64,000 nt of DNA from Limonium bicolor (taxonomy: Eukaryota > Streptophyta > Magnoliopsida > Caryophyllales > Plumbaginaceae): the NCBI GenBank assembly GCA_023374045.1, contig CM041777.1:82516300-82580299 (forward strand), in the 5' to 3' direction. Position 1 is the first letter of the stretch, and every line of letters starts with the position of its first letter. The notes below the pieces were generated by a model. It saw nothing but the letters and a program-made list of their open reading frames with translations. It searched no databases and was not told the DNA's origin. A program made the translations under genes and the position numbers. Below are positions 20,884-32,626 of this stretch, one piece after another.

Positions 20884-22324
20884 CCGTCCTTGGGTAGTAG
20901 GAGATTCACAAAAAATATATGAAGAATGAAGAGTCGCCGATTGAGATCCTTGAGTACATACAACAGAGGCTTGGTGAAATGCTTGGAATAATCGATCGTG
21001 GTTTGTTATCGAACGTGAAGATGGAGTTTCCTAGTGACATTCTTGAACCTCCAGTTTTTATGGCGTTGATTCGCAAGGAAGGCTGAGCAAAGTGCAGCTA
21101 TACTTCATCAACAATGACATTGAAGAAGATAAAAAATTCATGGCCACCGGATATTGCATGGAAAGGGGCGTCTGAATTGTTCCAATGCCTTTGGTAACAA
21201 TTCGGGATGCTTTCTTGGAGCAAGTTTCAGAACTTTTTTTAGTGAAAGATTTAAGCCTCTTCCAGTGAAAGACATCTTAAATCTAGATTAGAGTTTGGAT
21301 TTTTATCCACCAGCAAAGGAACCGATCAAGCTAGAGAGTTGAAGATCAAAGACGTGGACAAAGAAATCACCAAGAAGAAGTTTTAGTTTCAAGATCGATA
21401 GTCAGAGGAAGAATTCAGAAGTATCAACAGCGAGTGCACAGGCAAAAACCCTAGAGGACATACTTGAGTTGGAGGTACTAAAAACTAGCAATTTAGCGAC
21501 TCCAATCGCCAAGGAAGGTCCAACTCAAGATTTGAAGGTGGGGAGAAAGAAGAAGCATTTGAAACTAAAGTCTGAAAACGACGAAGGAAATCGAAGGGAA
21601 GTGGTGGTTCACCAGTGTAGCTATAGGAGGATCAGAGAAACAGAAAAAGAGAGAAGGTAGAGGAAAATGAAACGTAAGACAAAATTAAAGGAAAACAAAT
21701 GAAGAATAAAAGGAGAGAAAATAGGAAAGGGTTAACCAGATGTAGAAATATACAGATAAGCTTCAACTGAAGATGCAGCTTGACAATTCATTATTGCACC
21801 CCAAGATCAATCCCAAAGTAAATTCATGGCCATCATATCAACAAAAGAAGAGGGATCAGAAGTGCATAGGGGCTATGAATAGGAAGTTGGTTACTTTGAC
21901 ATGGAACAACATACACTCTGGGCGAAGCAAAAGCAAGAGGAGGTTTGATAATCTCATTACCATAGCTGAGATTCTTTGAATATGCGAGAAAGACTCTTCC
22001 TATGTCACCAAACAGTTGAAGACAGTTCGACATTCAAAGAAATGTTATCCGTGGCGGTGTACGGAATACGACTCCTGTGAGCAGGAAGGAGGGAAGAATA
22101 ATCACACTTGACTAGGGAGTTAGTATGGTTTTTGTCTAATTTCTATCAACATAGTCAAAAGTTTGGGTGGTGCCATATGTCTTGGCTGGGCAAAAAGTCT
22201 ATGGATTGATATGGGCTAGTTCAAAAAGACCGTTGGAAATTGCCACAGGGATGTGGTTCTTTTTTGTGGGGATTGGTTGACTAACTTGGGCCTTTCAAGA
22301 AGCTGGATATTAATGAGCTGTTAC
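20884..22324 (+). mobile_element. Internal region of element B, left part
   Basis: A short frame from 20919 (MKNEESPIEILEYIQQRLGE) lies where gag would start but ends after about 55 codons and has no recognised gag motif. The rest has no conserved domain. It stops at the insertion of chromovirus G and resumes at 32627. Confidence 0.5.
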
Positions 22325-24730
22325 TGTAACGACCCCAAAACCGGGCTAGTTCTGAGAGCATTACATGCTGCACACTTACTACCTAATAGAGCTGATCAAA
22401 ATGTGTCCGGCCCGGCAGCCCGGTCTGACCCGGCCCGTAAAAAAGCCCGACAGGCCCGAGTCCATTGAGCTTCCGGGCCTGGACATAAAATCAGGCCCGA
22501 ATAAAAAACCGGGCCGGGCCACGACACATTTTTTTTAGCCCGTGGGCAAGCCCGGCCCGATTTTATATTATAATTTATAAAAATATAATATATATATATA
22601 TATATTTAATTTTTATATAATATATACAAAAATTATATATAATATATAAATTTTAAATAAGTATATATATATATAATATATAAGTATATATTAATACATT
22701 TATTTTAATTTATTTTATTAATTTATATAAAAAAATTTAAAACCGGGCCGGGCGGGCCGGGCTTCGGCAAAGCCTGGAAAAAACCGGGCCTAGCCCGGCC
22801 CGACCCGAACATGTAAACAACCGGGCTTTGTTTTTAAAATAGGTCCGACGGGCTTAAAATTTTCCTTTGGCTCGGCCCGGACCCGGCCCGCCCGCCCGAA
22901 TGATCACCTCTACTACCTAAGTTATGCAAGGCTACTAAATAGATGCTGAAAACCGGATATAAATACTTGCATTAACGAAATTAAAGGTTTACAAAGCCTG
23001 AAATACGTATCAATACATAGTCATATCAAAAGGCCCGTAGGCTACAGAGTAGTCAATCAAAATGTCCAAAACTAAGCATAACACAAAAGGAAGAGAGTAG
23101 TCTAAAATCCTCAAGTCGGAAGCAGAAATTGACATTGATCAATTTGTAATGTATATTAGTGGAAAGGGGTGAGCAACCATAGATCGGTAGGCAGCAAACT
23201 TCTTCAACAAAGTAGGCTCAAAACATTTGGAAACAAAATACGAAATACAAACGGAAGTAAAGCCAAACAGAGTTTCCACAAGCCGAATTAATTAGCAAAG
23301 CTGGAAAGCTTAAACAAAACATAAGTGTTATTCAAAACACTTAAAGCTAAGTTTTCAGAATCACAAATATGAGTGGGACACTGGTAACCAGCTGACACAA
23401 CAAGGAACAAAAGCCCTATGGATCAAAGGATCCCACAACAGAAAGGATAAAGATCCTTGTCGAACCCGTCGGTCGCTAGTCATCCCGGGAAACCCGATGA
23501 ACATAAAACAGAAGGACATCCTACGTAGCATGCTACGGGATAGCCAGATTCAACCATCCACGACTCAGAAGCTATGTAACTAGGTCCCAAAATGAAATAC
23601 CCAAACTCACTGAACAAAAGTGCATAAATATGTGTAACACATGCGTAAATCACTTATTCACACTTAGGGGACCATAACCCCACAAACGGAAGTCAAAACG
23701 GAGTTCAGATGAGCATTTAAGGAAAAATCAAAGCTTGTCCGGACATGCATCCAGCCTTACATGTCTGGGTACATGCCGAGACTCAAAATAGAGAAGTCTG
23801 GATAGAAATCTGACAGAAAGTACATGGTGAAGTCCGGACATGTGTCCTGGCTTGCAAGTCTGGACTCACGTTAGAGTTTAAAACAAAGAGAGCACCAGTA
23901 TGTCCGGACTTGTGTGTAGGCTTGCAAGTTCAGACACGATCTGAGACTAGAAACCCAGAAGTCGTCCTCGCATCCCGTCTGGACGTGTTTAAAACCAGTA
24001 GATCAGAGAGCCCGCCGCGCCTCGTCCGGACGCGAGAAAAACCAGAACGCAGAATGCAGAATGCAGAATTCTCACAATCAACCCGAATCGTACAGAATTG
24101 AAACCAGAATCAGTAAAAGGATCCATAGAAGTTTTGCAAGTAACACAACAGTAAACAACGTGAAAACAACATAGAAATCACACCAGAACTCTTCTGTATC
24201 AAATCAATTTCCAAACTGCCCATGGATGAACAAACAACGTCGAATCGGTCCACCACCTACCTCAACTGACATGGAGAAATCCACTCATTGAAACCGGAGA
24301 GAAACCTAGTAGACTGCACCAGAACAAGCAAACAAACGCTGAATCAATAACCAAAGCCACAGTTAGAAACAAAGAAACAAAGAGAGGGAGAGCAAAAAGA
24401 ACCAACCGAAACACCAACACAAACCTGATCACCAAAGTAAAAACACATAGTGGCGAAGCCTCAACCAAGAGAAAAACATCCAGTAACAAACCACCAAGGC
24501 AAGGAAACTAGAAGAGAAGAAAGGGAAGAAGAAGAGTGCTCAAGTAACTATCGGGAAAGAACACAGAACGGGAACAAACTTCTCTTTTCCCAATTAATTC
24601 ATTACCTTAGAAATTAGACAAAGGCATCCTTGCCTATTCCTTACTTCCCAAACCTCAAACCACAATATCATAAAATCCAACTAACATAACCAAATGTAAT
24701 TTGACTTAAAATAAATCTGGGTCATCTTCA
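22325..24730 (-). repeat. 3' LTR of chromovirus G
   Basis: Plus-strand start TGTAACGACCCCAAAACCGG matches the 5' LTR start TGTAATGACCCCAAAACCGA at 30720. The other end, TGAAGATGACCC on the minus strand, follows the tract GAGGACAAAATTCCTTTG. Length is 2,406 bp, or about 1.87 kb once the hAT element and its duplication are removed. Confidence 0.85.
22387..22912. mobile_element. hAT-type nonautonomous element (526 bp) with GGCCCG-rich arms
   Basis: Perfect 8 bp target duplication CTACCTAA at 22379-22386 and 22913-22920. Inverted ends are TAGAGCTGATCA and TAGAGGTGATCA. It is absent from the other LTR of G, which reads straight through the site. About 170 bp on each side is packed with GGCCCG/CGGGCC motifs. 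The core at about 22560-22740 is nearly pure A+T with long TA runs. No coding capacity. Confidence 0.9.
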
Positions 24731-25084
24731 CAAAGGAATTTTGTCCTCGAAATTCACATAGCTTAGCTCGAAGAGGGAAAGCAAAGAGAACAAGTAGTCC
24801 CAAGACTAATAAGTAGTTCATACATGGAACCCACCAGAACTGGAACAACCCCTTACTTACTGTCCATATATTACCTTGGGCCTATAATTCTAATGATCAG
24901 ACAGAAGGGAATCACCTGCCTATTCCTGATTTCGGACCAACAACAAGAAACCCATCCGTAACTACTCAAAAGACCATACTTTAACATAAAGACTCATTGA
25001 TGTAATTTGACTGTGAGTCCCACATAAATTATAAAGCTATAAGTTTCAATATCTTCACCCCACTATTGCCAAGGAATTGTCCCC

Positions 25085-25375
25085 GGTTATTGCAACATCT
25101 ATGGTAATATACTCGATGGGAACAAGCAACTTAGCACGTAGCTCATCCTTGAGTTCCCACGTCGCCTCTCGCTCTGGCTGATATGACCACTAAACCTTAA
25201 CCATAGGCAGGATCTTACTCCGGAGTCTACGCACATCGTGAGCCAAAATAGGACGGGAACTGCCTCATAGGAGAAGTCTTCACGTTGTTGAAGCAGACCA
25301 AACTCTATCACATGTGTCGGGTCATGGACATCATGGACATACTTCCTTAATATAGATACATGGAACACGTCATGA
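25085..25375 (-). pseudogene. Chromodomain region of element G polyprotein
   Basis: The minus-strand translation contains VFHVSILRKYV, then DPTHVIEF, QREDFSYEAVP, and in another frame a SYQPEREATWEL-like stretch. These are the linker and C-terminal chromodomain of Tekay-type chromoviruses, which target integration to modified chromatin. At least two frame changes are needed to read through. Confidence 0.75.
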
Positions 25376-25572
25376 GCACCCTAACGCTGGTGGCAACACC
25401 AAGTGATAAGCTACCGGTCTGATCCTCTCTAGAACCTCAAATGGACCAACGAAGCGTGGACTAGCTTGCCACTTTTCCGAATCTGACCACTCCTCTAACA
25501 GGAAAAACCTTCAGATACATGATCGCCAATATGAAACTCAAGCGGTCGACGCCTTTGATCTGCATAGATCAT

Positions 25573-26300
25573 CTATCGGCTCTGAGCAACCAACATACAC
25601 TCCCGAATGATCCGAATCTTATCCACTGCACCGTGCACCAGATCCGGACCTACCAGAACTCTCTTCTTCAGGTCATCCCAACAGATGGGAGACCTGCACC
25701 TCCTACCATACAACACTTCAAACGGTGCCATGCCGATACTATACTGGAAGCTACTGTTGTGGACGAACTTAATCATCGTCATATGCTGGTCCCAACTGCG
25801 ACCAAAGTCCAAAACATAAGCCCTGAGCATATACTCAAGAATATGATTCGTTCTCCCCGTTTGACCATCTGACTGAGAATGGTAGGTTGAACTGAAGGCT
25901 AACTTCATCCCCAAAGCCTTATGCAGGATGCACCAAAAATGAGATACGAACCTCGGATCTCTGTCAAACACTCTGGTTGTTGGAACTCCGTGCAACCTTA
26001 CATTCTCAACAATATATAGCCGAGCAAGCCGCTCCAGGATAAAGGTCTTCATGACCAGTAAAAAATGAGCAGACTTCGTAAGCCTATTGATGATCACCCA
26101 CATTGCATTAAACCCAGTCAAAGTCCAGGGGGAGACCCATCACAAGTCCATCTCTATGCTCTCCCACTTCCACCCAGGAATGGGAAGCAACTAAAGAAGC
26201 CCAGCAGGGCTCTGATGCTCAGTCTTCACTGTTTGACATGTCTGACATTTAGACACAAACTCTAAGATCTCCCTCTTCATATTGCCCTACCAGAAAGACT
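25573..26300 (-). pseudogene. Integrase of element G, catalytic Glu replaced
   Basis: In minus-strand order: a zinc-finger remnant (CQTC followed by KTEHQSPAGLL), the first catalytic Asp in EMDL, WVIINRLTKSAHF, the second Asp in FDRDPRF, and SDGQTGRT. The family has GQTERT, so the third catalytic residue Glu is Gly here (codon at 25855-25857). The C-terminal GMAPFEVLYGRRCRSP block is intact. The enzyme would be inactive. Confidence 0.85.
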
Positions 26301-26606
26301 CTCTGAGATCCCGGTACATCTTAACACCACCTGGGTGTGCCGAGTACGGGGCTGCGTGTGCCTCCTACATAATCTCCTACCGCAAAGCAGTATCACTTAG
26401 CACACATACCCTACCCCTGAATCGAAGACAACCGTCATCAAACACGCTGAAATCCAAGTCCTGATCAGCAGACCACCTCTCTCAAACCCTGCACAACTCG
26501 GCATCAACCTCATGACCAGCCTTGATCCGATCGATCAAGGTAAATAAACCTGAAGAGCAGCTAACATACCAGCACAGTCTAATATGACAATCTGCACACT
26601 TAGACA

Positions 26607-27870
26607 CTATAGCTCAAGCACAGACCTCTGAATCCTTGACAAGGCATAAGCAACACCCAGAGCTCCCCTACGACTCAACGCGTCAGCAACCACATTCGCT
26701 CTACCAGGATGGTAAAGGATCTTCAAGTCGTAGTCGTGAAGCAACTCCAACCACCTTTGTTGTCTCAAGTTTAGCTCCTTCTGAGTGAAATACTTGAGAT
26801 TCTTATGGTTCGTGTAAACCTTACATGACACACCATACAAATAATGCCTTCAGATCTTCAGAGAGAACAACACAACTGCTAACTGTAGATTATGGGTCAG
26901 ATAGTTCTTCTCGTATGGCTTAAGCTGACATGAGCCATACACAACCACCTTCCCATGTTGCATCAGAACACAACCAATCCTCTAAGCGACGCATTGCAAA
27001 ACACCTCCAATTCATCTGTCCCAGATGGCAAAGTCAAAATATGAGCAAACACAACCTCCTCTTAAGCTCCTGGAAGCTCTACTCGCAAGCCTCACTCCAC
27101 TCAAACTGAACATCCTTCCTTAGAAGATGGGTCAAGGGGGACTCAATCTTAGAGAAGCCCTCAACGAACTTCCTATAATAGCCTGCGAAATCCACTCCGA
27201 ATCTCAGCAACATTCATGGGCCTCACCCACTCCGTGACCGCCTTAATCTTCTCTGGGTCCAACAAAATACCATCCTTCGAAACAACACGACCCAAGAAGA
27301 CCACCTGGTCAAGCCAAAACTCACACTTCTTCAGCTTAGCGTATAACTCACGCCTCTCAACGTCCTAACACTATCCTCAAATGCTCCTCTGCTCCTCAAC
27401 ACTCTTGAAATACACCAAGATACCATCCATAAAACCACTACAAACTAATCCTGATAAGGCTTGAACACTCGGTTAATCATATCGATATAGACCGATGAAG
27501 CATTTGTCAACCCAAATGGCATCATAAAGAACTTGTAGTGACCATATCGAGTCCTGAACACAGACTTAGGCACATCTTAGGCCTTAATACTCAACTGATG
27601 ATACCTAGAATGAAGATCAATCTTCAAGAACACTGTCGCACCAACCAACAGATCAAAGAGATCATTGATACGAAGAAACGGATACCGATTCTTGATGGTA
27701 ACCTTGTTCAGCTCCCTGTAGTCGATGCACAACTTGAAGCTGCTGTCCTTCTTCACAAATAGAATTGGCGCACCCCATGGAGACACACAAGGGAGAATAA
27801 AAGCCCTTATCCAAAGATCCTGCAACTGAACCTTCAACTCCTTAAGCTCTGCTAGACTCATTCAGTAGGG
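26607..27870 (-). pseudogene. Reverse transcriptase and RNase H of element G
   Basis: RT begins with [20 protein letters not shown] and [14 protein letters not shown] (27577-27861), then [13 protein letters not shown]. The catalytic FIDDIL box near 27420 appears as FMDGILV, with the second Asp lost. RNase H shows [25 protein letters not shown] and the end motif [15 protein letters not shown] (26607-26840). Numerous stops and frame changes lie between. Confidence 0.85.
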
Positions 27871-28009
27871 AGCCTTCGAATAGGCTGAGTATCCCGACGC
27901 CAGCTCATAGAGAGAACCCACCCTGCGGTTGGCGAAGTACTGAACGTCATCCTGAAACACCTCAGGGAACTCGTGAACCAGTGGGATATCCTCCTAACGA
28001 GATCCTTCT

Positions 28010-28453
28010 CTAACCTCGGGGGACATAGCACAAGTATTCCTGGCAACCCTTCCTCAAGAAGCTGAACGCCTGCATCGCCGATATGACAATTGGCGAGCAG
28101 GGAACTGAATTACCAACAAATTTGAAACGTGGTCTACCCGACTTTTCAAACATGACCCTCCTAGCTGCACAATCTATATGGGCATGGTGCTCTGCCAGCC
28201 AATCCATCCCCAAGATCACATCAAAGTAGATTATCTGTATAAGGATGAGGTCAGCACACAAAACTCTATTCTGATTACTACGGGACAAACTCTACAAACA
28301 GAATCAAGAATCATAGGAGCCACACTACTCAAAGGGCTAGAAACACACAACTTAGTGCCTCTCGGTTCAACAGACAAATCAAGCCTACCCACTAAATCAT
28401 TAGACACAAATGAGTGGGTAGCTTCAGAATCAAACAAGCAGAAAACTGGCTAA
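28010..28453 (-). pseudogene. Aspartic protease of element G
   Basis: The minus strand reads LFDSEATHSFVS near 28409-28438, where the family has DSGATHSF. The active-site Asp is kept but Gly is Glu. Downstream VILGMDWLAEHHAHIDC is the conserved flap and C-terminal block. One frameshift near 28250 separates the halves. Confidence 0.8.
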
Positions 28454-28667
28454 GAAGATAGCTGGAGAATACCTGAAATGACGAGATCTGCAGCACGGTC
28501 TCGCTCCCCACCCTCGCATACACATGAGCTTGAGCTTGAGGTTTCTTCTACTCAGTCTTCGCCCCTGACCCTGATCTGACGCCTCTACCTCCTGAGCTGC
28601 CACTGCCACCTCTAGCCTGTGGACACTGGGTGATCCGATGCTCCATATAACTACACTTGAAGCACGA

Positions 28668-29735
28668 CACTAGTACAAAACAGTTCTATTTCGACGATTG
28701 TTTTGGGCCTATTTCGGTGGTTCTGAACCGCTGAAATGGAGACCGCCGAAATAGGTATATAATCCTATTTCGGCGGTGTTTAGCTAGAAACGGCCAAAAT
28801 AGGTGCATTTTAGAACAAAAACACACCTATTTCGGCGGTTCCTAGCTAACAACCGCCAAAAAGGTGTATTTTTTTCAAAAAAAAAAATTCGCTCTTTGCA
28901 TTGTCTTCAACCTCGTATCAAGATGCAGCAGTTCCAGTGATTCGTCGCGCACAGGCACGCGGAGCATGTTCCTTGTTTTCCATTCGCAGCGGTTCCAGTG
29001 ATTTATCACTACACAGGCGAAACACAAGAAGAGAATGAAGAAGCATGAGCATGTATGTTTCTTGCCACGCAGAGCATGTTCCTTGTTCTCCATTCGTAGC
29101 GGTTCCAGTGATTTATCACTGCATAGGCGAAACACAAGAAGAGAATGAAGACGCATGAGCATGTATGTTTCTTGTTCGCCAGAGAGAAGGAAAAATAAGT
29201 TCGAGTATATTACCAATTCTGGAATGAACAGCTTCAGTTCTCATCTTCAATATGGTGAGCAAGATGCAGCAGTTCAAGTGATTTATCACTCCATAGGCGT
29301 AGACCAAGAAGAGAATGAAGGTGGAGGCGCAAAGGAGAGGCGCCAGTTAGGGTTGTGAATTTGCGCTGAGTGAAGAGAATGAGGAGAGAGAGATGTGAAG
29401 GGTCAAAAAATATAAGGAGGATGTAATTTTTGAAAAAAAATTCGTCTAAAAAACCGGGAATGGGAAAAATAGACTGGGAAAACAACCTATTTCGACGGTT
29501 TTTATCTAGGAACCGCCTAGAAAAAGAACCTATTTCGGCGGTTCTTAGTTAGGAGCCGTTGAAATAGGTGTCTTTTTTTATGCACAAAATTTCGATGGCC
29601 CTATTTCGGTGGTCCCAAGCTAAGAACCACCGATATAGGTTGTTTTTTTATACATAGAAGTTTTCAGGACCCTATTTCGGCAGTTGTAAGAACAACCGCC
29701 GAAATAGGGGTGCCAAAATAGGCCTTTTTGTAGTG
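28668..29735. mobile_element. CACTA (En/Spm-type) nonautonomous element, 1,068 bp
   Basis: Ends are CACTAGTACAAAACA on the left and CACTACAAAAAGGCC as the reverse complement on the right. Both ends are packed with subterminal copies of CCTATTTCGGCGGTT in both orientations, a hallmark of CACTA transposase binding regions. The flanking triplets (CGA, ACC) do not match, so the 3 bp target duplication is lost or the ends are slightly off. No transposase is present. Confidence 0.85.
28963..29182. repeat. 110 bp tandem duplication inside the CACTA element
   Basis: AGCATGTTCCTTGTTTTCC... at 28963-29072 repeats at 29073-29182 with only a handful of changes. A degenerate partial copy (GCAGCAGTTCCAGTGATT) precedes it and another follows near 29265. 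Confidence 0.85.
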
Positions 29736-30702
29736 ACCTGGTGACCTGGACTTCTTGTAGCACTCCCGACCAGGATAGAAGCGACCACAATCACTACATT
29801 TAGCTCAGAGGATCTTCACGATCTCCTTGATACCGCTTCTTCTGAAAAGAAACATGTTCCTTTCTCCCAGAATCCTTGACCCTTTGCTTCCTGTTCTGGT
29901 TCTTCTTCTCAGTCGATTGCCTCATCCGGAGCTCTCTCTCAACCACCAAAGCAATATCAGCCACATCCCGCATAGTCTCGTGGAGGAAAGTAGCCCTAGT
30001 CACCCAGATCTTAGCCAACAACCCACTCTCGAACTTCCTCGCCTTCCGGTTCTCATCCAACTCCGGCACATATATAATTCGACAGGGAGATGAACTTCCT
30101 CACGTAGTCACCCATAGTCATCCCTTGAGTTTGGCGGAGTCTCCCATACTCCACAATATTCTGGTCCTGGAAGACGTCGGGGTAGAACTGCTAGTTGAAG
30201 GAGCCATAAAACTACTCCCAAGTCCACAGATGGGGATACTTCCCTCAACTGACCTCCACTATTCCTTTGCCTCTGTCTGTAACATGAAGGTGGCGAAGCC
30301 CACCTTCTGCTCCTCCACACTACCCATCACACGAAGGAGGTCCTCAATTGTAGTGATCCACTGACTGGCCTCTAGTGGATCACCGTTGTCATTGAAGGTC
30401 GGTGGCTTCAACTTCATAAATTCTTGCAACTCCTTGACGTTGTTGCCACCATTGTCAGCTCTAGTCGTTGGCCCTGCAGTAGTACCCACACTCTGAAGCA
30501 CCTGGGTGACCACTTGCTGCACAATAGTGGCAATGTCTCTCTATGGATCCTCACCTTGAAGGGTGCTCGCACCGCTCGACGTGGTGGAATTGAGAAAATA
30601 AACACCAAAACTGATTAGATACTATTAAGAACTCAGAATAGCAAATATCACGGAAGCTCAAACATGCAGACGCACCCCAACACACCAAAATGCCAAATAT
30701 GG

Positions 30703-30714
30703 CTCTGATACCAT
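30703..30714 (-). other. Primer binding site of chromovirus G
   Basis: The plus strand GCTCTGATACCA is the complement of TGGTATCAGAGC. It is separated from the LTR end at 30720 by five bases. Confidence 0.85.
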
Positions 30715-30719
30715 TAAAT

Positions 30720-32626
30720 GTAATGACCCCAAAACCGAGCTAGTTCTGAGACCATTACACGCCACACACTTGCTACCTAAGTTACGCAAACAGATGCTCA
30801 AAAGCTGAAAATAAATACTTGCATTAACAAAATTGAAAGGATTACAAGCCTGGAATACGTATCAATACATAGTCATATCAAAAGGCCCGTAGGCTACAGA
30901 GTAGTCAATCAACATGTCCAAAACAAAACATAACACAAAAAGGAAGCAAGTAGTCTAAACTTCTTAAGTCAGAAGCAGAAACCAACCCTAATCAATCTAC
31001 AATGTATATTAGTGGAAAGGGGCAAGCAACCACAAACCGATAAATAGAAAACTTCATCAACGAAGTATGCTCAAAATATTTGGAAACATATACGAAACAC
31101 AAACAAAAGTAAAGCCAAACACAATTTCCACAAGCACATTTAATAAGCATAGCCGGCAAGCTTACACAAAACAAAAGCGATATTCAAAACACTCAAAGCC
31201 AAGCCTTCAGAATCACAAATATGGGTGGGACGCTAGTAACAAGCTAACACAATATAAGGGAACGAAAGCCTTATGGATTAAAGGATCCCACAACAGAAAG
31301 GATATAGATCCTTGTCAGACCCGTCGGTCGCTAGTCATTCCAAGAAACCCGAGGAACATAAAATAGAAGAATGTCCTGCGTAGCATGCCACGGGATAGCC
31401 TGACCTGGCTATCCACGGCTCATAAACTATGTAACTAGGTCCCAAAATGAAATACCCAAACTCACTGAATAGGAGTGCATAAATATGTGTAACACATGCG
31501 TAAATCACTTATTCACACTTAGAAGATCATAGCCCCGTAAACAAAAGTTAAAACAGAGCTTAAACAAGCATTTTAAGGAAAATGAGAAGCTTGTCCGGAC
31601 ATGCGTCCGGACTTACATGTCCGGACATGCGTCCGGACTTACATGTCCGGACACATGCCAAACTCAAAATAGAGAAGTCCAAGCTTACATTCGGGCTTGT
31701 AAGTCTGGATGAAAGTCCGACAGAAGTACGTGGTAAAGTCCGGACACACGCTGAGAGTTTAAAACAAAGAGAGCACCAAGTATGTCCGAACTTGTGCACA
31801 GGCTTGCAAGTTTGGACATGAGCCAAGACTTGAAACCCAGAACTCGTCCTTTCACCCCGTCCGGACGCGTTTAAAACAGTAGAAACAGAGAGCCCGCTGT
31901 GTCCCGTCCAGTCGTGACAAAATCCAAAATGTAGAATTCTCTCACAAATCAACACCGAATCCTACATAATTGAAACCAGAAAATCACCAGAATGATCCAT
32001 GGGGGGTTTGCAATTAACAACAACAATAAACAACATGAACACAACACATAAATCATACCAAAATTCTTCTGCAATCAACTCAATTTCCAAACTCCCCATC
32101 GATGAACAAACAACGTCGAATCGGTCCACCGCCTACCTCAATTGACATGTAAATATCCACTCACTAAAACCAAAGAGCAACCCAGCAGGACCACAGACCG
32201 GAACGAAACAAAAAAACACTGAATCGACAACCAAAGCACACAATCAGAAACAAAGAAGAGGGTGAGCAAACGGAACCAAACCGGAAACACCAACACAAAC
32301 CTGAACACCGCAACAGAAACATACAACGACAGAGTCTCAACCACATAGAGCAGTAACAATCCGGCAACAAACCACCAAGGCAAGGAAACTAGAAGAAGAA
32401 GAAGAAGGGAAGAAGTAAAGCGCTCAAGAAACTGTCGGGAAAGAACGCAGAACGGGAAAAAACTTCTCGTTTCCCCATTAATTCCTTACCTTAGAAATTA
32501 AATGACAAAAGACCTCCTTCCCCTTTCCTTATTCCTCAAACCACAAAACTACCTAATGTGATAAAATCCAACTCAACATAAAGTAACACAATGTAAGCCG
32601 ACTTAAAATAAATCTAGGTTATAACA
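30720..32626 (-). repeat. 5' LTR of chromovirus G (1,907 bp)
   Basis: The minus-strand start is TGTTATAACCTAGATT and the end GGGGTCATTACA. It aligns along its full length with 22325-24730 except for the hAT insertion there. Confidence 0.85.
31593..31657. repeat. 26 bp tandem repeat of palindromic GTCCGGAC motifs
   Basis: GTCCGGACATGCGTCCGGAC followed by TTACAT occurs at 31593-31618 and 31619-31644, then a partial copy. The 8 bp core GTCCGGAC is self-complementary. The corresponding part of the 3' LTR (about 23739-23780) has one degenerate copy. Confidence 0.85.

Larger units (their letters stand above)
28490..30610 (-). pseudogene. gag of element G, split by a CACTA insertion
   Basis: The capsid part at about 30260-30520 reads FMKLKPPTFNDNGDPLEA, QWITTIEDLLR and EEQKVGFATFML, the standard chromovirus gag core. 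The part at 29800-30069 holds the basic linker. Two CCHC knuckles follow. One is at about 29750-29795 (CSDCGRFYPGREC). The other, at about 28622-28667 (CFKCSYMEHRITQC), lies beyond the CACTA element, which sits exactly between them. A frameshift lies near 30090-30260. Confidence 0.8.
22325..32626 (-). mobile_element. Ty3/gypsy chromovirus G (Tekay/Del type), 10.3 kb
   Basis: A minus-strand element with two 1.9 kb LTRs (3' LTR 22325-24730 including a hAT insert, 5' LTR 30720-32626), a primer binding site at 30703-30714, and gag, protease, RT, RNase H, integrase and chromodomain in the order expected for a chromovirus. The flanks GTTAC (left) and GTTTAC (right) look like a 5 bp target duplication with one base gained. 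The LTRs differ by roughly a tenth, so the insertion is not recent. All coding parts carry frameshifts or stops. Confidence 0.9.

Noticed and set aside
25519..25872. 117-codon plus-strand open frame
   Set aside because: Antisense to the integrase of element G.
29876..30364. 162-codon plus-strand open frame
   Set aside because: Antisense to gag of chromovirus G, whose motifs are clear on the minus strand.
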